Notes: a model not told the origin generated them from the sequence alone. Shown: positions 1 to 10,440, counted from the first letter of the stretch. The stretch is DNA of 35,388 nucleotides from Psychrobacter sp. UBA3480 (GCF_002377945.1 NZ_DFQV01000024.1:1-35388); one strand, 5' to 3'. Numbers and translations are program-made.

Positions 1-78
1 AGACTTAGCGATAGTGGTTTACGTGATGAGTAAAGGGACTAATCTATTCACATTCGACATTAAGCTATCAATATAAGT

Positions 79-1212
79 TTATTCAGCAGAAATGCTAGCA
101 GCAACTTGTAAGGCTTTTAGAGCATCAATCAAACGGTTGTTCTGCTCTGCTGTACCGATAGTAATACGCAAGTACTCTGCAATACGCGGCTTATCAAAAT
201 GGCGAACAATAATACCTTGCTCGCGTAACGCACTCGCGACAGCACTTGCATTGCCATCTTTTGGACGAGCAAAAACAAAGTTGGCATGTGACGGTAGGAC
301 CTTATATCCCAATGTAGTCAACTCTGCTGTCAGCGACATACGTAAATCAATGACTTGCTGACGGGTCTGCTCAAAGTAATCAGTGTCTAACACACTCGCA
401 GTCGCCCCAGCTTGAGCCAACTTATCCAGCGGATAGCTGTTAAAGCTATTTTTCATCCGTGTCAGTGCTTCAATCAATGATGCATTACCAAAAGCCATAC
501 CAACGCGCAATCCAGCAAGCGAACGTGATTTTGAGAAGGTTTGGGTCACGATAACGTTATCACACTCATTGATTAGGCTAACCGCTGAGACTGGAGCATC
601 TCCATTGCTTTCATCTATCTGAGCAAAATCGATATACGCTTCGTCAATAACAATGACTGCATTAGAATGCTCACTCGCAAGTTTACGAATATTAGCAAGT
701 GATAATAGCAAGCCCGTTGGTGCATTAGGGTTGGCGATGATAATACCGCTACAAGGCTGACGATAAGCATCAGGGTCAATGCTAAAGTCTTCTTCTAGAG
801 GAATCTGTACAAGCTCTACACCGAACGTCTGCGCATATACAGGATAGAAACTATAACCAATATCAGGTGATAGTAGCGGACGCTCTTTTAAAAAGAAGCT
901 CGCAAATACTAACGCCAAGACTTCGTCCGAACCATTACCGACAAATACTTGATTGATATCAAGGCCATATGACTGTGCCAATGCAGCACGTAGGTCATTA
1001 GATTCAGGAGCAGGATACAAACGTAGTTCATCAGCTTGCTGCTCCAAAACCTTGGCAATAGCCTCCCCTACTTTTGGCGAGGGTGGAAATGGGTTTTCAT
1101 TGGTATTTAGTTTGCATAGATTGTCGTGTTGCGGCTGCTCACCTGGAACATAAGGTGACAAGTTGCGCGCTTTAGACGACCATAGTCTGGTGTCTATCTT
1201 TGACTCACTCAT
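79..1212 (-). CDS. hisC: Histidinol-phosphate aminotransferase
   Basis: A 377-residue, PLP-dependent class I/II aminotransferase that converts imidazole-acetol phosphate and glutamate to histidinol phosphate in histidine synthesis; cytosolic. Visible motifs are LNTNENP near residues 35-41, NPNAPTG at 161-167, DEAY at 190-193 and the PLP lysine at 228 in TFSKSRSLAGLR. Length fits the family. An AGGAT ribosome site lies 6-7 bases before the ATG. It is the last gene of the minus-strand operon ibaG-murA-hisG-hisD-hisC, 74 bases after hisD, so HisD and HisC, which act on consecutive intermediates, are probably co-transcribed. No clear terminator is seen in the 78 bases left in the window. The call is firm; broader aromatic aminotransferase activity, known in some HisC proteins, cannot be judged here. 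Confidence 0.96.
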   Translation of the reverse strand: MSESKIDTRLWSSKARNLSPYVPGEQPQHDNLCKLNTNENPFPPSPKVGEAIAKVLEQQADELRLYPAPESNDLRAALAQSYGLDINQVFVGNGSDEVLALVFASFFLKERPLLSPDIGYSFYPVYAQTFGVELVQIPLEEDFSIDPDAYRQPCSGIIIANPNAPTGLLLSLANIRKLASEHSNAVIVIDEAYIDFAQIDESNGDAPVSAVSLINECDNVIVTQTFSKSRSLAGLRVGMAFGNASLIEALTRMKNSFNSYPLDKLAQAGATASVLDTDYFEQTRQQVIDLRMSLTAELTTLGYKVLPSHANFVFARPKDGNASAVASALREQGIIVRHFDKPRIAEYLRITIGTAEQNNRLIDALKALQVAASISAE

Positions 1213-1286
1213 AAATTATCCTACTATTAGCCACAAAGACTATTAAAAATAAATATCAAAAGTAAAAGCTAAAAATTCAAAATCAA

Positions 1287-2582
1287 TTACTGATAACGAT
1301 AACGAGCCGAACGCGCATGGGCTTCTAAGTCCTCACGCTGCGCTAAAATATCTGCTGTCTCAGCCAAAGGTTTGCTGCCGGCTTCACTACAATAAATGAT
1401 GGATGATTTCTTTTGAAAATCGTAAACACCTAACGGCGAAGAAAAGCGAGCAGTGCCTGATGTTGGCAGTACATGATTTGGCCCTGCACAATAATCCCCA
1501 ATAGCTTCAGGCGTATGACGGCCCATAAAGATAGCGCCAGCATGACGAATATCATTCAATAGTGCATCAGGATTATCAACAGATAACTCTAAATGTTCAG
1601 GAGCGATACGATTGATAAGTGCCATACCTTCGCTACGATCTTTTACCAAAATCAGTGCACCGCGGTTCTGCAAGGAGTCACGCGCGATGTCCGCTTTTGG
1701 CAGCTCAGCCAGTGCTTTTTCTATCTCAAGTGCTACTTCGTTGAGCTGTTCTTCACTAGTCGTCACAAAGATAGCTTGTGCAATACGATCATGTTCAGCT
1801 TGAGACAATAGATCCATCGCTAGCCAGTCCGCTCTATCCTGTGCTTCGCCTTCTGCATATACCAATACTTCTGAAGGTCCAGCAATCATATCGATACCAA
1901 CTTGACCAAATACTGCGCGTTTGGCAGCTGCAACGTACTTATTGCCTGGTCCTGTGATTTTGTCCACGGCTGGAATCGTTTCAGTGCCGTAAGCTAAAGC
2001 TGCTACTGCTTGAGCGCCACCAATAGTGAAGACGCGATCGACTTGGGCCAGATGGGCCGCTGCCAATACTAACGGATTGAGCACGCCTTTAGGCGCTGGT
2101 ACGACCATGATGACTTCAGTGACGCCAGCTACCTTAGCAGGAATGGCGTTCATCAATACTGAAGAAGGATAAGAAGCTAAACCACCAGGCACATAAATCC
2201 CAACGCGATCAAGTGGCGTGACTTTTTGACCCAATCGGTTGCCTAGCTCGTCTTCATACTGCCACGTTTCTTGCACTTGGCGCTCATGGAATGTCTGTAC
2301 CCGAGTCGCTGCTGTGGTCAACGCTAACTTTACTTTCTCATCAAGATTGGCAAACGCTTCAGCAAGCGCTTCTTTAGACAACTCTAACTCTTGCATCGAC
2401 GTTGCTGGATGCTGGTCAAACTGCTGAGTCAATGCCAACACGACGCTATCACCATCAGCACGTACTTGCGCGATGATATCATCGACGGTATGTAATAATT
2501 CAGCATCATTGACTGTTTCAAAGGCAAGCAACTGTGTCAATTGACTATCAAAATCGGAATCTTGGGTACTTAACTGGCGCAT
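1287..2582 (-). CDS. hisD: Histidinol dehydrogenase
   Basis: A 431-residue zinc enzyme that oxidises histidinol to histidine in two NAD-dependent steps, the last reactions of the pathway. Family signatures are present: [26 protein letters not shown] (zinc-ligand Gln and His), APEHLEL with the catalytic Glu/His pair, and the C-terminal [14 protein letters not shown] block. Length is close to the 434 residues of the E. coli enzyme, so nothing is missing. The start has an AGGATTAGG ribosome site about 6 bases upstream. It lies 251 bases downstream of hisG and 74 upstream of hisC. The gap to hisG holds a perfect 14-bp inverted repeat (2737-2783) that could lower read-through from hisG into hisDC. 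Confidence 0.97.
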   Translation of the reverse strand: MRQLSTQDSDFDSQLTQLLAFETVNDAELLHTVDDIIAQVRADGDSVVLALTQQFDQHPATSMQELELSKEALAEAFANLDEKVKLALTTAATRVQTFHERQVQETWQYEDELGNRLGQKVTPLDRVGIYVPGGLASYPSSVLMNAIPAKVAGVTEVIMVVPAPKGVLNPLVLAAAHLAQVDRVFTIGGAQAVAALAYGTETIPAVDKITGPGNKYVAAAKRAVFGQVGIDMIAGPSEVLVYAEGEAQDRADWLAMDLLSQAEHDRIAQAIFVTTSEEQLNEVALEIEKALAELPKADIARDSLQNRGALILVKDRSEGMALINRIAPEHLELSVDNPDALLNDIRHAGAIFMGRHTPEAIGDYCAGPNHVLPTSGTARFSSPLGVYDFQKKSSIIYCSEAGSKPLAETADILAQREDLEAHARSARYRYQ

Positions 2583-2736
2583 GACCTAATCCTATATCTG
2601 AGCGTAAAGTAGTGCTAAAAATGAACGGTTTGGAACTGAGTAAAGTAGGTTTGTACGGTAAAAGTATTGCGGTTTACTCGACGTCTTCTTGTCTGATTTT
2701 TACGATGTTTTTATGTTTTAGCAAGCTAAGACAACA

Positions 2737-2783
2737 AAACCAGTTTAGCACGCTACGTCACTCATAGCCTGCTAAACTGGTTT
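2737..2783. repeat. Perfect 14-bp inverted repeat between hisG and hisD
   Basis: AAACCAGTTTAGCA at 2737-2750 is the exact reverse complement of 2770-2783, with a 19-base loop. In the minus-strand transcript it begins about 50 bases after the hisG stop and is followed by TGGTTTTGTTGTCTT, a broken T tract. It could be a weak or leaky terminator, an RNA-stability hairpin, or an operator. The symmetry is certain; the function is a guess. Confidence 0.5.
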
Positions 2784-2833
2784 AAAAATTTGTATAACCA
2801 TGCTTTATATTACCAATGACTTGCACTGGATAA

Positions 2834-3526
2834 TTAGCCATTGGCGATACTATTTTTAAAGCTATCTAAGATTGGTTCTAGTAATGCAAATTTGCGCTTA
2901 TAGCTGACCTGATTGACAATCAGACGTGATGAAACATCACAAATATGATCGCGTGCTTCAAGCCCATTGGCACGCAATGTATTGCCTGTGTCGACTACAT
3001 CAACAATCAAATCACCCAAGCCGACCAATGGCGCAAGCTCCATCGAACCATAAAGTTTGATGACATCAACCTGCTGACCTTGGCTCGCAAAATAAGCACG
3101 AGCGACATTGACATATTTGGTCGCGATACGCAGGCGACGATTTGGCAGCGGTGCATCTTTCACACCCGCAGTCATTAGTTTGCACTGAGCAATCTGCAAA
3201 TCGAGCAATTCATAAACATGATTGGCACCATGCTCAAGCAGTACATCTTTACCTGCCACCCCAAAGTCCGCAGCGCCATGTTCGACATAGGTCGGCACGT
3301 CGCTGGCACGCAAAATCAATACACGTACATTTGGATTTGAGGTTGGAAAAATCAGTTTACGTGAGGCTTCAGGATCTTCTAAAAGATCAACGCCAGCTGC
3401 ACGTAGCAGTGGCATGGTCTCTTCTAAAATGCGGCCTTTTGATAAAGCCAAGGTTAGACCTGAAAACTCATCGTTTACTTCGTTTAATAAACCGCTGGCT
3501 GGTAAAGATTTGCTTGTCTCAGTCAT
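2834..3526 (-). CDS. hisG: ATP phosphoribosyltransferase, short form
   Basis: Catalyses the first step of histidine synthesis, joining PRPP and ATP to give phosphoribosyl-ATP. The 230-residue protein starts its conserved part at [10 protein letters not shown] (residues 24-32) and has the PRPP-binding segment [13 protein letters not shown] near 177-189. It stops after the two catalytic domains, so it lacks the regulatory ACT-like C-terminus of the roughly 300-residue long form. Short-form HisG is known to need HisZ, a histidyl-tRNA-synthetase-like regulatory subunit, for activity; hisZ is not in this window. About 20 extra residues precede the conserved core. There is no strong Shine-Dalgarno sequence before this ATG, so the exact start is less certain. 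It lies between murA and hisD, an order common in Pseudomonas relatives. Confidence 0.96.
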   Translation of the reverse strand: MTETSKSLPASGLLNEVNDEFSGLTLALSKGRILEETMPLLRAAGVDLLEDPEASRKLIFPTSNPNVRVLILRASDVPTYVEHGAADFGVAGKDVLLEHGANHVYELLDLQIAQCKLMTAGVKDAPLPNRRLRIATKYVNVARAYFASQGQQVDVIKLYGSMELAPLVGLGDLIVDVVDTGNTLRANGLEARDHICDVSSRLIVNQVSYKRKFALLEPILDSFKNSIANG

Positions 3527-3549
3527 AATGACATCGTGTCCATGTGCAG

Positions 3550-3567
3550 TCCCCTATTGAAAGGGGA
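3550..3567. other. Short GC-rich hairpin in hisG leader
   Basis: TCCCCT (3550-3555) and AGGGGA (3562-3567) form a 6-bp stem with a 6-base loop. It lies just before hisG, near the likely 5' end of its mRNA. On the plus strand it is followed by GTTTTT, but no plus-strand gene ends here, so a leader or stability hairpin is more likely than a terminator. Confidence 0.35.
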
Positions 3568-3575
3568 GTTTTTAA

Positions 3576-3603
3576 TTTATAACGTAATATGGGTAACAGT
3601 CGA
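3576..3603 (-). promoter_or_regulatory. Candidate internal sigma-70 promoter for hisG
   Basis: On the minus strand, TCGACT (3598-3603) is separated by 16 bases from TATAAA (3576-3581). It lies in the murA-hisG gap, 50 bases before the hisG start, and would let the his genes be transcribed apart from ibaG-murA. Visual match only. Confidence 0.35.
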
Positions 3604-3620
3604 TATTGAGTCAATCAATA

Positions 3621-4901
<1,281 letters not shown>

Positions 4902-5000
4902 CTAGCGATGAGTATAGAAAATTATGAAAACCAGAACTACAACTTTCAACCATGCATATGGCCGATTCAGTAATATCTAGTCATATAGACAGCTATTTGA

Positions 5001-5252
5001 TTAGCCTTTTGATTGAACGTCCCACTCAGCAGGCGTCAGCGCTTGGATATTGAGTGCGTGAATATCGCCACTCGCAATCTTATCATTAACTAACGCATAT
5101 ACTGCTTGCTGACGTTGAACCGCGCGTTTGCCTTCAAAGCTGGCATCGACCACGCGTACGTCAAACTTATTACCTTGGTTGGCAGCTTGAATAAAAGCGT
5201 CTGGGAAGTGAGTCTGTAAAAATGCGATCAAATCGTCAGCGTTCATGCTCAT
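5001..5252 (-). CDS. ibaG: BolA family protein IbaG
   Basis: An 83-residue BolA-like protein with the class-II KH-like fold; these proteins bind monothiol glutaredoxins and [2Fe-2S] clusters, and E. coli IbaG is linked to acid tolerance. The conserved region ends in SGDIHALNIQALTPAEW, which holds the invariant histidine of the family. An AAGG sequence 11-14 bases before the first ATG is the only ribosome site seen; a second ATG two codons later (MNADD) is also possible. It is the first gene of the operon with murA and the his genes, and a good extended -10 promoter sits 50 bases upstream. The family call is firm; IbaG rather than BolA rests on the murA linkage and short length. Confidence 0.93.
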   Translation of the reverse strand: MSMNADDLIAFLQTHFPDAFIQAANQGNKFDVRVVDASFEGKRAVQRQQAVYALVNDKIASGDIHALNIQALTPAEWDVQSKG

Positions 5253-5303
5253 AAAATAGTCTGCCTTAAAGTTTAGAATAGGGTATAGATTTAAAGTGAT
5301 GAC

Positions 5304-5312
5304 ATTATAACA
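5304..5312 (-). promoter_or_regulatory. Extended -10 promoter for ibaG-murA-his
   Basis: The minus strand reads TGTTATAAT, a perfect extended -10 (TGnTATAAT), with no good -35 hexamer. Transcription would start about 45 bases before the ibaG ATG. Confidence 0.5.
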
Positions 5313-5416
5313 AGAGTTTGCATATCTTACAGTACTGTCTTACTCAAGTGTGTTTAAGCATTGAGACAGGGCTATCAATTAAATGGTCAAAAGTCGTCGA
5401 TATGCATAGTGATAAG

Positions 5417-6412
5417 CTATTTGAGCGTTTTATCCAAGTAGGTTAATACTTGCGCACGCACATCATTGACCCAGCGCAGCGGCGGTGCCATCGCACCAAT
5501 ACTGGTTGCATGACTGGCCCCCTCGATTTCGCCCGTTTCAACGGTGACGCCTGCTTTTTTAAACGCTTCTGTCATTTTGATTGTATTAGTCACATGTACA
5601 ATTTTGTCTTTTTCCGCCGTTAATAATAAATACGGTGGCTGTGCTCCTTTAATCTGACGATCTGGCATCACCTCATCAGGTGTGGCATTGGGGCCAAACG
5701 CTGTTGCACTACTGAACTTGCGGAAATCATAGCTATAAGGACCCGCAATTCCGATAACGGTTGCAATATCTGTTGGCTTAATACCATAAGGCGCCAAAAA
5801 ATCTTCGTTGGCAACGGCTGCAACGGCATTAAACGCGCCAGCAGAATGCCCCATTACCGCTAGGCGTGACGGATCTGCATGGAGACTGGTCGCATTTTCA
5901 ATACTCCAAGCAATTGCCTGAGCTGCATCTTTGACATAGTCAGGATAGACGTGCTCAGGTGCTTTACGGTAATTAATCACTGCGGTGACATACCCTGCTT
6001 TGGCTAAGCTCTGACCGACAAAGGCATATTGTTCTTTATTGCCGCTCTCCCATGAACCACCATGGACAAATACCACCATAGGATAGCTGGTGTTAATAGC
6101 ACTCTGAGATTTCATTGCTTGTGCTAGCGGTTTTGGATAATAGATATCTAAGTCTTGTGAAGGCTGATCGCCATATAAGATATCCTTACTCACCCCAACG
6201 CCACCACTAGAAGTAATCCCATTGACGATAGCTAACGGTGATAGTGCCTGTGCGTTTTGCGTAGCTAACGCGATACTGCCCAATGCCAATATTGCCGCAC
6301 CACCAAATCTCAACGTTCGTGTTTTCTTATGAACAGGTTTATTGTGTATGCCTACATTACCAATGGCGCTTTTCTCTTCATTTGGTTGTATATTTGCCTG
6401 TGAATCCTTCAT
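5417..6412 (-). CDS. Exported alpha/beta hydrolase (esterase/lipase)
   Basis: A 331-residue serine hydrolase of the BD-FAE/HSL-like esterase group. The oxyanion motif HGGSW is at 117-121, the nucleophile Ser190 is in GHSAG, and Asp269 (AEKD) and His301 (GASH) complete the triad. Residues 37-56 are hydrophobic and end in NAQA, suggesting a signal peptide with a long charged N-terminus and therefore a periplasmic or secreted enzyme; it could also be a signal anchor. I chose the ATG at 6410-6412 because AGGA lies about 9 bases upstream; a TTG ten codons earlier is possible but has no better ribosome site. It stands alone between the ibaG operon and the BON lipoprotein gene. The substrate cannot be told from sequence; short acyl esters are usual for this family. 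Confidence 0.85.
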   Translation of the reverse strand: MKDSQANIQPNEEKSAIGNVGIHNKPVHKKTRTLRFGGAAILALGSIALATQNAQALSPLAIVNGITSSGGVGVSKDILYGDQPSQDLDIYYPKPLAQAMKSQSAINTSYPMVVFVHGGSWESGNKEQYAFVGQSLAKAGYVTAVINYRKAPEHVYPDYVKDAAQAIAWSIENATSLHADPSRLAVMGHSAGAFNAVAAVANEDFLAPYGIKPTDIATVIGIAGPYSYDFRKFSSATAFGPNATPDEVMPDRQIKGAQPPYLLLTAEKDKIVHVTNTIKMTEAFKKAGVTVETGEIEGASHATSIGAMAPPLRWVNDVRAQVLTYLDKTLK

Positions 6413-6481
6413 GACCAGTATCCTATTATATTTATTTATCAATCAGTAGTAACAGGCTAACAGCGATAATGTGTTATCCAC

Positions 6482-6518
6482 TAGCCAATGATATTTTTGA
6501 TATTAGTATCGTTGGCTA
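6482..6518. repeat. Imperfect 12-bp inverted repeat
   Basis: TAGCCAATGATA (6482-6493) pairs with TATCGTTGGCTA (6507-6518), one mismatch, with a 13-base loop. It lies downstream of the BON lipoprotein gene, but no T tract follows on either strand, so it is not a classical terminator. Confidence 0.4.
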
Positions 6519-6649
6519 ATGCGCTGACTCTGCTACCTTTTACTATTGATATAGTAACCACTGGTCAAAGATTTCTCGTGCCTTTACTGTTATCACTATT
6601 TAGGCTTATTGTGATTAACACTATTTATCGCTTAGCGAACTAAGGATGC

Positions 6650-7450
6650 TTACTGGTTCTGATAAAGGTCAATATAAGGGCTTGAAGACGGCTGCGTAGT
6701 AGTGGCCTCTTCTTCCGTTATGACAATAGGCGTTGCCGTGCTGATAGTAGTATCTTGGGCAGCTGGCGCTGCTGCAGGATTGGCCAAACTACTCTCATAC
6801 ATGATGTCATCATTATTTATTTTGACACCTCTATCGTCGACGACAGTTGTCAGCAATACCAACTCGGTGACCCCAACAGTGCCATTGGCGATATCAATCA
6901 AATGGCTCTGCTGAGTGGGTGTCATACGGCCCATAATATAGACCACACCATTATTGGTAACGGCTTTAATTTGTGACGCACTCACACCATCGCTAGCGGC
7001 TATTTTGGCCAGCAGCTTTGAAGTGATATAACCATCATGAACTGTTGAGCTATACCCTTTTGACGCACTGACTTCCATCTCATTATAAACACGGCGTACA
7101 TCTGGCATAGAGCTAACGACTTTTTCTACTTCTGCTTTGAGCGTTTCAGTTGGTACTTCACCTGTAAGCAGTACTTCGCTATTGAAGCTATCGATACCCA
7201 TACGGCTGGTTTGCTGCAGGTCTTCTTTTAGCCCGTATACATTGATTTTGGCAGTATGTTCAATACTACGATCGAGCAGACGCTGCGGAATCGTGCGCTC
7301 AGTCATTGGCACGCCGTAAGTCCCTTCTGTACTGTTGGTCAGATAGTTGGTGGCACAACCTGTACTGACAACGCAGGCAGCAATCATAATGCCAGCCGTA
7401 ATACGGCGTGATGAACCAAAAATAGCAGTGCGCGAATGCATCGGTGTCAT
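6650..7450 (-). CDS. dolP: Dual BON-domain outer-membrane lipoprotein, DolP-like
   Basis: A 266-residue exported protein. Residues 18-31 are hydrophobic and lead to VSTGC with the lipid-acceptor cysteine at 32; Ser rather than Leu at the -3 position is unusual for a lipobox. Two BON domains follow, roughly 57-127 and 143-204, each with the typical GEV/GRM beta-turn and a V..V pattern. DolP (YraP) of E. coli is a two-BON outer-membrane lipoprotein that binds anionic phospholipid and supports the BAM complex. The proline- and threonine-rich tail after residue 220 is longer than in E. coli. An AGAGG ribosome site is 5-6 bases upstream. Neighbouring yraN and rsmI belong to the same E. coli cluster, which supports the name; lpoA and diaA are absent here. 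Confidence 0.82.
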   Translation of the reverse strand: MTPMHSRTAIFGSSRRITAGIMIAACVVSTGCATNYLTNSTEGTYGVPMTERTIPQRLLDRSIEHTAKINVYGLKEDLQQTSRMGIDSFNSEVLLTGEVPTETLKAEVEKVVSSMPDVRRVYNEMEVSASKGYSSTVHDGYITSKLLAKIAASDGVSASQIKAVTNNGVVYIMGRMTPTQQSHLIDIANGTVGVTELVLLTTVVDDRGVKINNDDIMYESSLANPAAAPAAQDTTISTATPIVITEEEATTTQPSSSPYIDLYQNQ

Positions 7451-7717
7451 TATTTACCTCTTAGAACATGGTTGTGACAATTTTATAAATTGAACAAATC
7501 TTAATCTAGGCCGTGTTTTTATTTTGGAGAAAACACGCTCTAGTAGTGACGAGTTAAACGTAGCTGTAAGCTAATACTGTATCTAATTTATAGGAACTTG
7601 ACTATAACCGCTACTTTACTTAATTTTGGCCATCAGCGGTTAGCTTTTTAGTAACGAACCTTACTTGTCAGATATGGTTAGATGCTTCATTTGGCAGCAT
7701 CTATCTTACTTATTCTA

Positions 7718-8155
7718 TTACCAAGCACTGGCTATAAAAGCATTTTGAATCCATTCTGGTTGATTGTCTAACTGCTCATTTCTTGAATTTGACTTACTCA
7801 TCGTGTTGTAAGCAATGACATCAAACCGGCAGTCATAATGAGCATACTCAGGATACTGCTGCAAAAAGGACTGCGCTGTCTTAATAACTTTGCGTTGCTT
7901 GCTTGTCGTCACGCTGAGTGCTGCATCGCCATAATTCGAGAACTTGCGCTGGCGAACTTCAACAAATACTAATGTTGACCATGCTGAACCTGTCTCAATC
8001 ATGACCAGATCCAACTCACCTACTTTTGGCTGTTGCCAATTTTGCGCGACTAACCTTAACCCTTGAGCTTGTAAATACTCACACGCTTGCTGCTCAAACC
8101 GACTACCTTGGCGCTGTTTTGGTGAGGTTAAGATTAAGGGCTTATGGTTCGGCAT
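7718..8155 (-). CDS. yraN: YraN/UPF0102 endonuclease-like protein
   Basis: A small protein of the YraN (UPF0102) family, with a PD-(D/E)XK nuclease-like core whose biochemical role is not established. Visible are GSRFEQQACEYL, the acidic motif KVGELDLVMIE and FVEVRQRK; the last usually reads VEVK in nucleases, so Arg replaces Lys. A 25-residue C-terminal extension follows the core. I use the ATG at 8153-8155 (146 residues). The frame stays open to an ATG at 8201-8203 (161 residues), but a TGCTATGAT extended -10 lies between the two starts, which favours the shorter form. No start has a good Shine-Dalgarno sequence. It is divergent from rsmI, its usual partner in gammaproteobacteria. Confidence 0.85.
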   Translation of the reverse strand: MPNHKPLILTSPKQRQGSRFEQQACEYLQAQGLRLVAQNWQQPKVGELDLVMIETGSAWSTLVFVEVRQRKFSNYGDAALSVTTSKQRKVIKTAQSFLQQYPEYAHYDCRFDVIAYNTMSKSNSRNEQLDNQPEWIQNAFIASAW

Positions 8156-8346
8156 AAGGTTGATTGGTCTGACTAACATTTGAGAATTATCATAGCACAA
8201 CATGCTAAACTAGCCACTTCTGCGCGTTCTACTCTCACAATCTATCGGTTCCCTCACTTATTATTTGACTGAAAAACCATAGATAATGACTGTACATACT
8301 AGCGCACTATTGTTTTTTAACGTCTTTTTAACGACCCGAGGTTTTC

Positions 8347-9303
8347 ATGTCTACCCCTACTGCGATGCCAGCTTGTCTCTATATCGTTGCCACGCCGATT
8401 GGCAATATGTCCGACATGACAACGCATGCAATTGATGTCTTAAAGCAGGTCGCCATCATTGCCTGCGAAGACACCCGCACCTCAGGTAAACTACTGTCAC
8501 ATTTTGGCATCGATACCAAAGGCAGCAAAGGTGACGAGACAAAAGACTCAGAGACCCGTCCTGCTAAAAGCAGTATCGAAAATGATGACACGACGACAAA
8601 GCAAAAAGGTCACAATAAGCTATGGGCCTATCACGAGCATAATAGCGCCATTCAAACGCCTAAAATTATTGAAATGATTGAACAAGGTCATTCGGTTGCC
8701 TTGATTAGTGATGCGGGTACACCTCTGGTCAGCGATCCAGGTTATCAACTGGTACAAGCCGCGCATGAAGCTGGCGTGACCGTATCACCTATCGTTGGGG
8801 CTTCTGCTGCAATTGGCGCATTGTCAGTAGCAGGGCTACCATCTGATCGATTTAGCTTTATTGGGTTCTTGCCTGCCAAAACTCACGGTCGTCAAAAACA
8901 GCTGAGCGATCTAATCGCACGTACCGAAACTTTAATCTTTTATGAAGCGCCGCATCGTATCGTATCTAGTCTAGAAGACATGGCAACGATATTTGGTGCA
9001 GACCGCGCGGTGACTTTTTGCCGGGAATTAACTAAGACGTTTGAAACGGTACACAAGAGCACCCTTGGCGAGTTGGTTGAGTTTGTCAAAGCAGATGACA
9101 ATCAGCAACGCGGCGAGATAGTCGTGGTCGTCGCTGGCGTCGGTGTGGCAAAAGATACTGACGATATCAGTACGCATGATAAATTGCTACAGCGTTTGCT
9201 AGAGGATTTGTCAGTCAAAAAAGCAGCCGCACTGGCCTCTGATATCACTGGTGTAAAGAAAAATGCGCTTTATCAGCGTCTACTAGAGTTGCAAGCTGAC
9301 TAG
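8347..9303 (+). CDS. rsmI: 16S rRNA (cytidine1402-2'-O)-methyltransferase
   Basis: RsmI methylates the 2'-OH of C1402 in the ribosomal decoding centre with SAM. The tetrapyrrole-methylase fold is shown by ATPIGN (15-20), EDTRTSGKLL, LISDAGTPLVSDPGY (119-133), GASA, GLPSDRFSFIGFLP and YEAPHRI. The protein has 318 residues against about 286 in E. coli; the excess is mainly a hydrophilic Lys/Thr/Asp-rich insertion at about 57-91, between FGI and LWAYHEHN. The GAGG ribosome site is 6 bases before the ATG. It is divergent from yraN and 53 bases before the PfkB kinase gene, with no terminator between, so the two are probably co-transcribed. Confidence 0.96.
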   Translation: MSTPTAMPACLYIVATPIGNMSDMTTHAIDVLKQVAIIACEDTRTSGKLLSHFGIDTKGSKGDETKDSETRPAKSSIENDDTTTKQKGHNKLWAYHEHNSAIQTPKIIEMIEQGHSVALISDAGTPLVSDPGYQLVQAAHEAGVTVSPIVGASAAIGALSVAGLPSDRFSFIGFLPAKTHGRQKQLSDLIARTETLIFYEAPHRIVSSLEDMATIFGADRAVTFCRELTKTFETVHKSTLGELVEFVKADDNQQRGEIVVVVAGVGVAKDTDDISTHDKLLQRLLEDLSVKKAAALASDITGVKKNALYQRLLELQAD

Positions 9304-9356
9304 TTTTTAATAATAAAAAGATAACCATTTATAAATGAATTGAGGAGAGACAAGCA

Positions 9357-10376
9357 ATGTACGATGTAATGGCAATAGGTAATGCGTTGGTGGATCACGA
9401 ATATGTGCTGTCAGATGCGGCACTAGAAGAGACCGAGCTGACCAAAGGTAATATGACGCTGGCTGGTATTGAAGAGCAGCAGCAACTACTGGCTTACTTT
9501 AAACTGGCTGAGATTGAGCCATCAAAACAAGCAGGCGGCGGATCCGCAGCCAATACTATGTTTACCTTTGCCAGCTTAGGCGGTAAGCCTTTTTATGCTT
9601 GCCGCGTTGGTGATGATGATCAAGGGGCGTTTTATCTCAGAGACTTGCACGAAGCAGGTGTCGCGACCTCAGACAAATCTATCCATGCAGGCGGTGTGAC
9701 TGGCTCCTGTGTGGTTGCCGTTACCGAAGATGGTGAACGCACCATGCAGACCTATCTTGGTACTTCAAGTGAGATTGTCGCTGACAATGTTGATTTTGAC
9801 GCATTGACGCAAGCAGATTGGCTATATATCGAAGGCTATCTAGCGATGTCTGAGAGCATCCAACCAGCAATGACTCAATTGCGTCAACAAGCTGGCATTC
9901 ATAATGCAAAAATCGCGGTGAGCTTTGCTGACCCTGCGGTAGTAAAATTTGCCAAAGATGGCTTGCTCAATATGCTCGGCAACAAAGTCGCAGTGATATT
10001 CTGTAATAGCGAAGAAGCCAAGCTATTCACCGATAAAAAACAAGTCAAAGCAGCAGCGCGTGCCCTGCTTGAATACTGCCAAATTGCCGTCGTCACTGAT
10101 GGTGCCAACGGTGCAGTCATCGCCCACCAGCCTAATGACGAAGCAGAAATTGAAGTCCATGACGTTGCAACGCCAGTAGTGGCCGATGTCATTGACACCA
10201 ATGGCGCAGGCGATAACTACGCTGGTGCTTTCTTATATGCGCTATCGCAGCAGTATAGTCTGCCAGAATGCGGTCGTCTTGCCAGCGAAATATCAGCACA
10301 AGTTATTCAGCAGTTTGGACCGCGTCTTGCCTCGCAGGATTATCGAGATATCGCGCAGCGTGTACTTTCTGCTTAA
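9357..10376 (+). CDS. PfkB-family carbohydrate/adenosine kinase
   Basis: A 339-residue ribokinase/PfkB kinase that phosphorylates a sugar or nucleoside with ATP. It begins with the family pattern DVMAIGNALVD, has the substrate-binding GGGSAANT at 60-67, and ends with DTNGAGD at 280-286, the anion-hole and catalytic-base motif (Asp286). Similar bacterial proteins are usually named adenosine kinase; the overall layout resembles that subgroup, but the substrate is not proven by these motifs. A GAGGAG ribosome site lies about 10 bases before the ATG. It follows rsmI by 53 bases and ends before a strong bidirectional terminator. Confidence 0.85.
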   Translation: MYDVMAIGNALVDHEYVLSDAALEETELTKGNMTLAGIEEQQQLLAYFKLAEIEPSKQAGGGSAANTMFTFASLGGKPFYACRVGDDDQGAFYLRDLHEAGVATSDKSIHAGGVTGSCVVAVTEDGERTMQTYLGTSSEIVADNVDFDALTQADWLYIEGYLAMSESIQPAMTQLRQQAGIHNAKIAVSFADPAVVKFAKDGLLNMLGNKVAVIFCNSEEAKLFTDKKQVKAAARALLEYCQIAVVTDGANGAVIAHQPNDEAEIEVHDVATPVVADVIDTNGAGDNYAGAFLYALSQQYSLPECGRLASEISAQVIQQFGPRLASQDYRDIAQRVLSA

Positions 10377-10405
10377 TTGTTAAACACATCTGTTGGACAC
10401 AAAAC

Positions 10406-10440
10406 AAAAAGCCCATATCAAATCGATATGGGCTTTTTTT
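10406..10440. terminator. Bidirectional intrinsic terminator
   Basis: GCCCATATC (10411-10419) and GATATGGGC (10425-10433) form a perfect 9-bp stem with a 5-base loop, flanked by A5 on the left and T7 on the right. It lies between the convergent kinase gene and metY and can serve both. Confidence 0.9.

Noticed and set aside
7512..7537. CGTGTTTT/AAAACACG hairpin upstream of the BON lipoprotein gene, similar to the MITE-like end
   Set aside because: Only 8 bp are shared and no second end or internal palindrome is present, so it is not counted as another copy.
7604..7650. TAACCGCT/AGCGGTTA inverted repeat followed by CTTTTT on the plus strand
   Set aside because: No plus-strand gene ends there and the loop is over 20 bases, so a terminator is unlikely.
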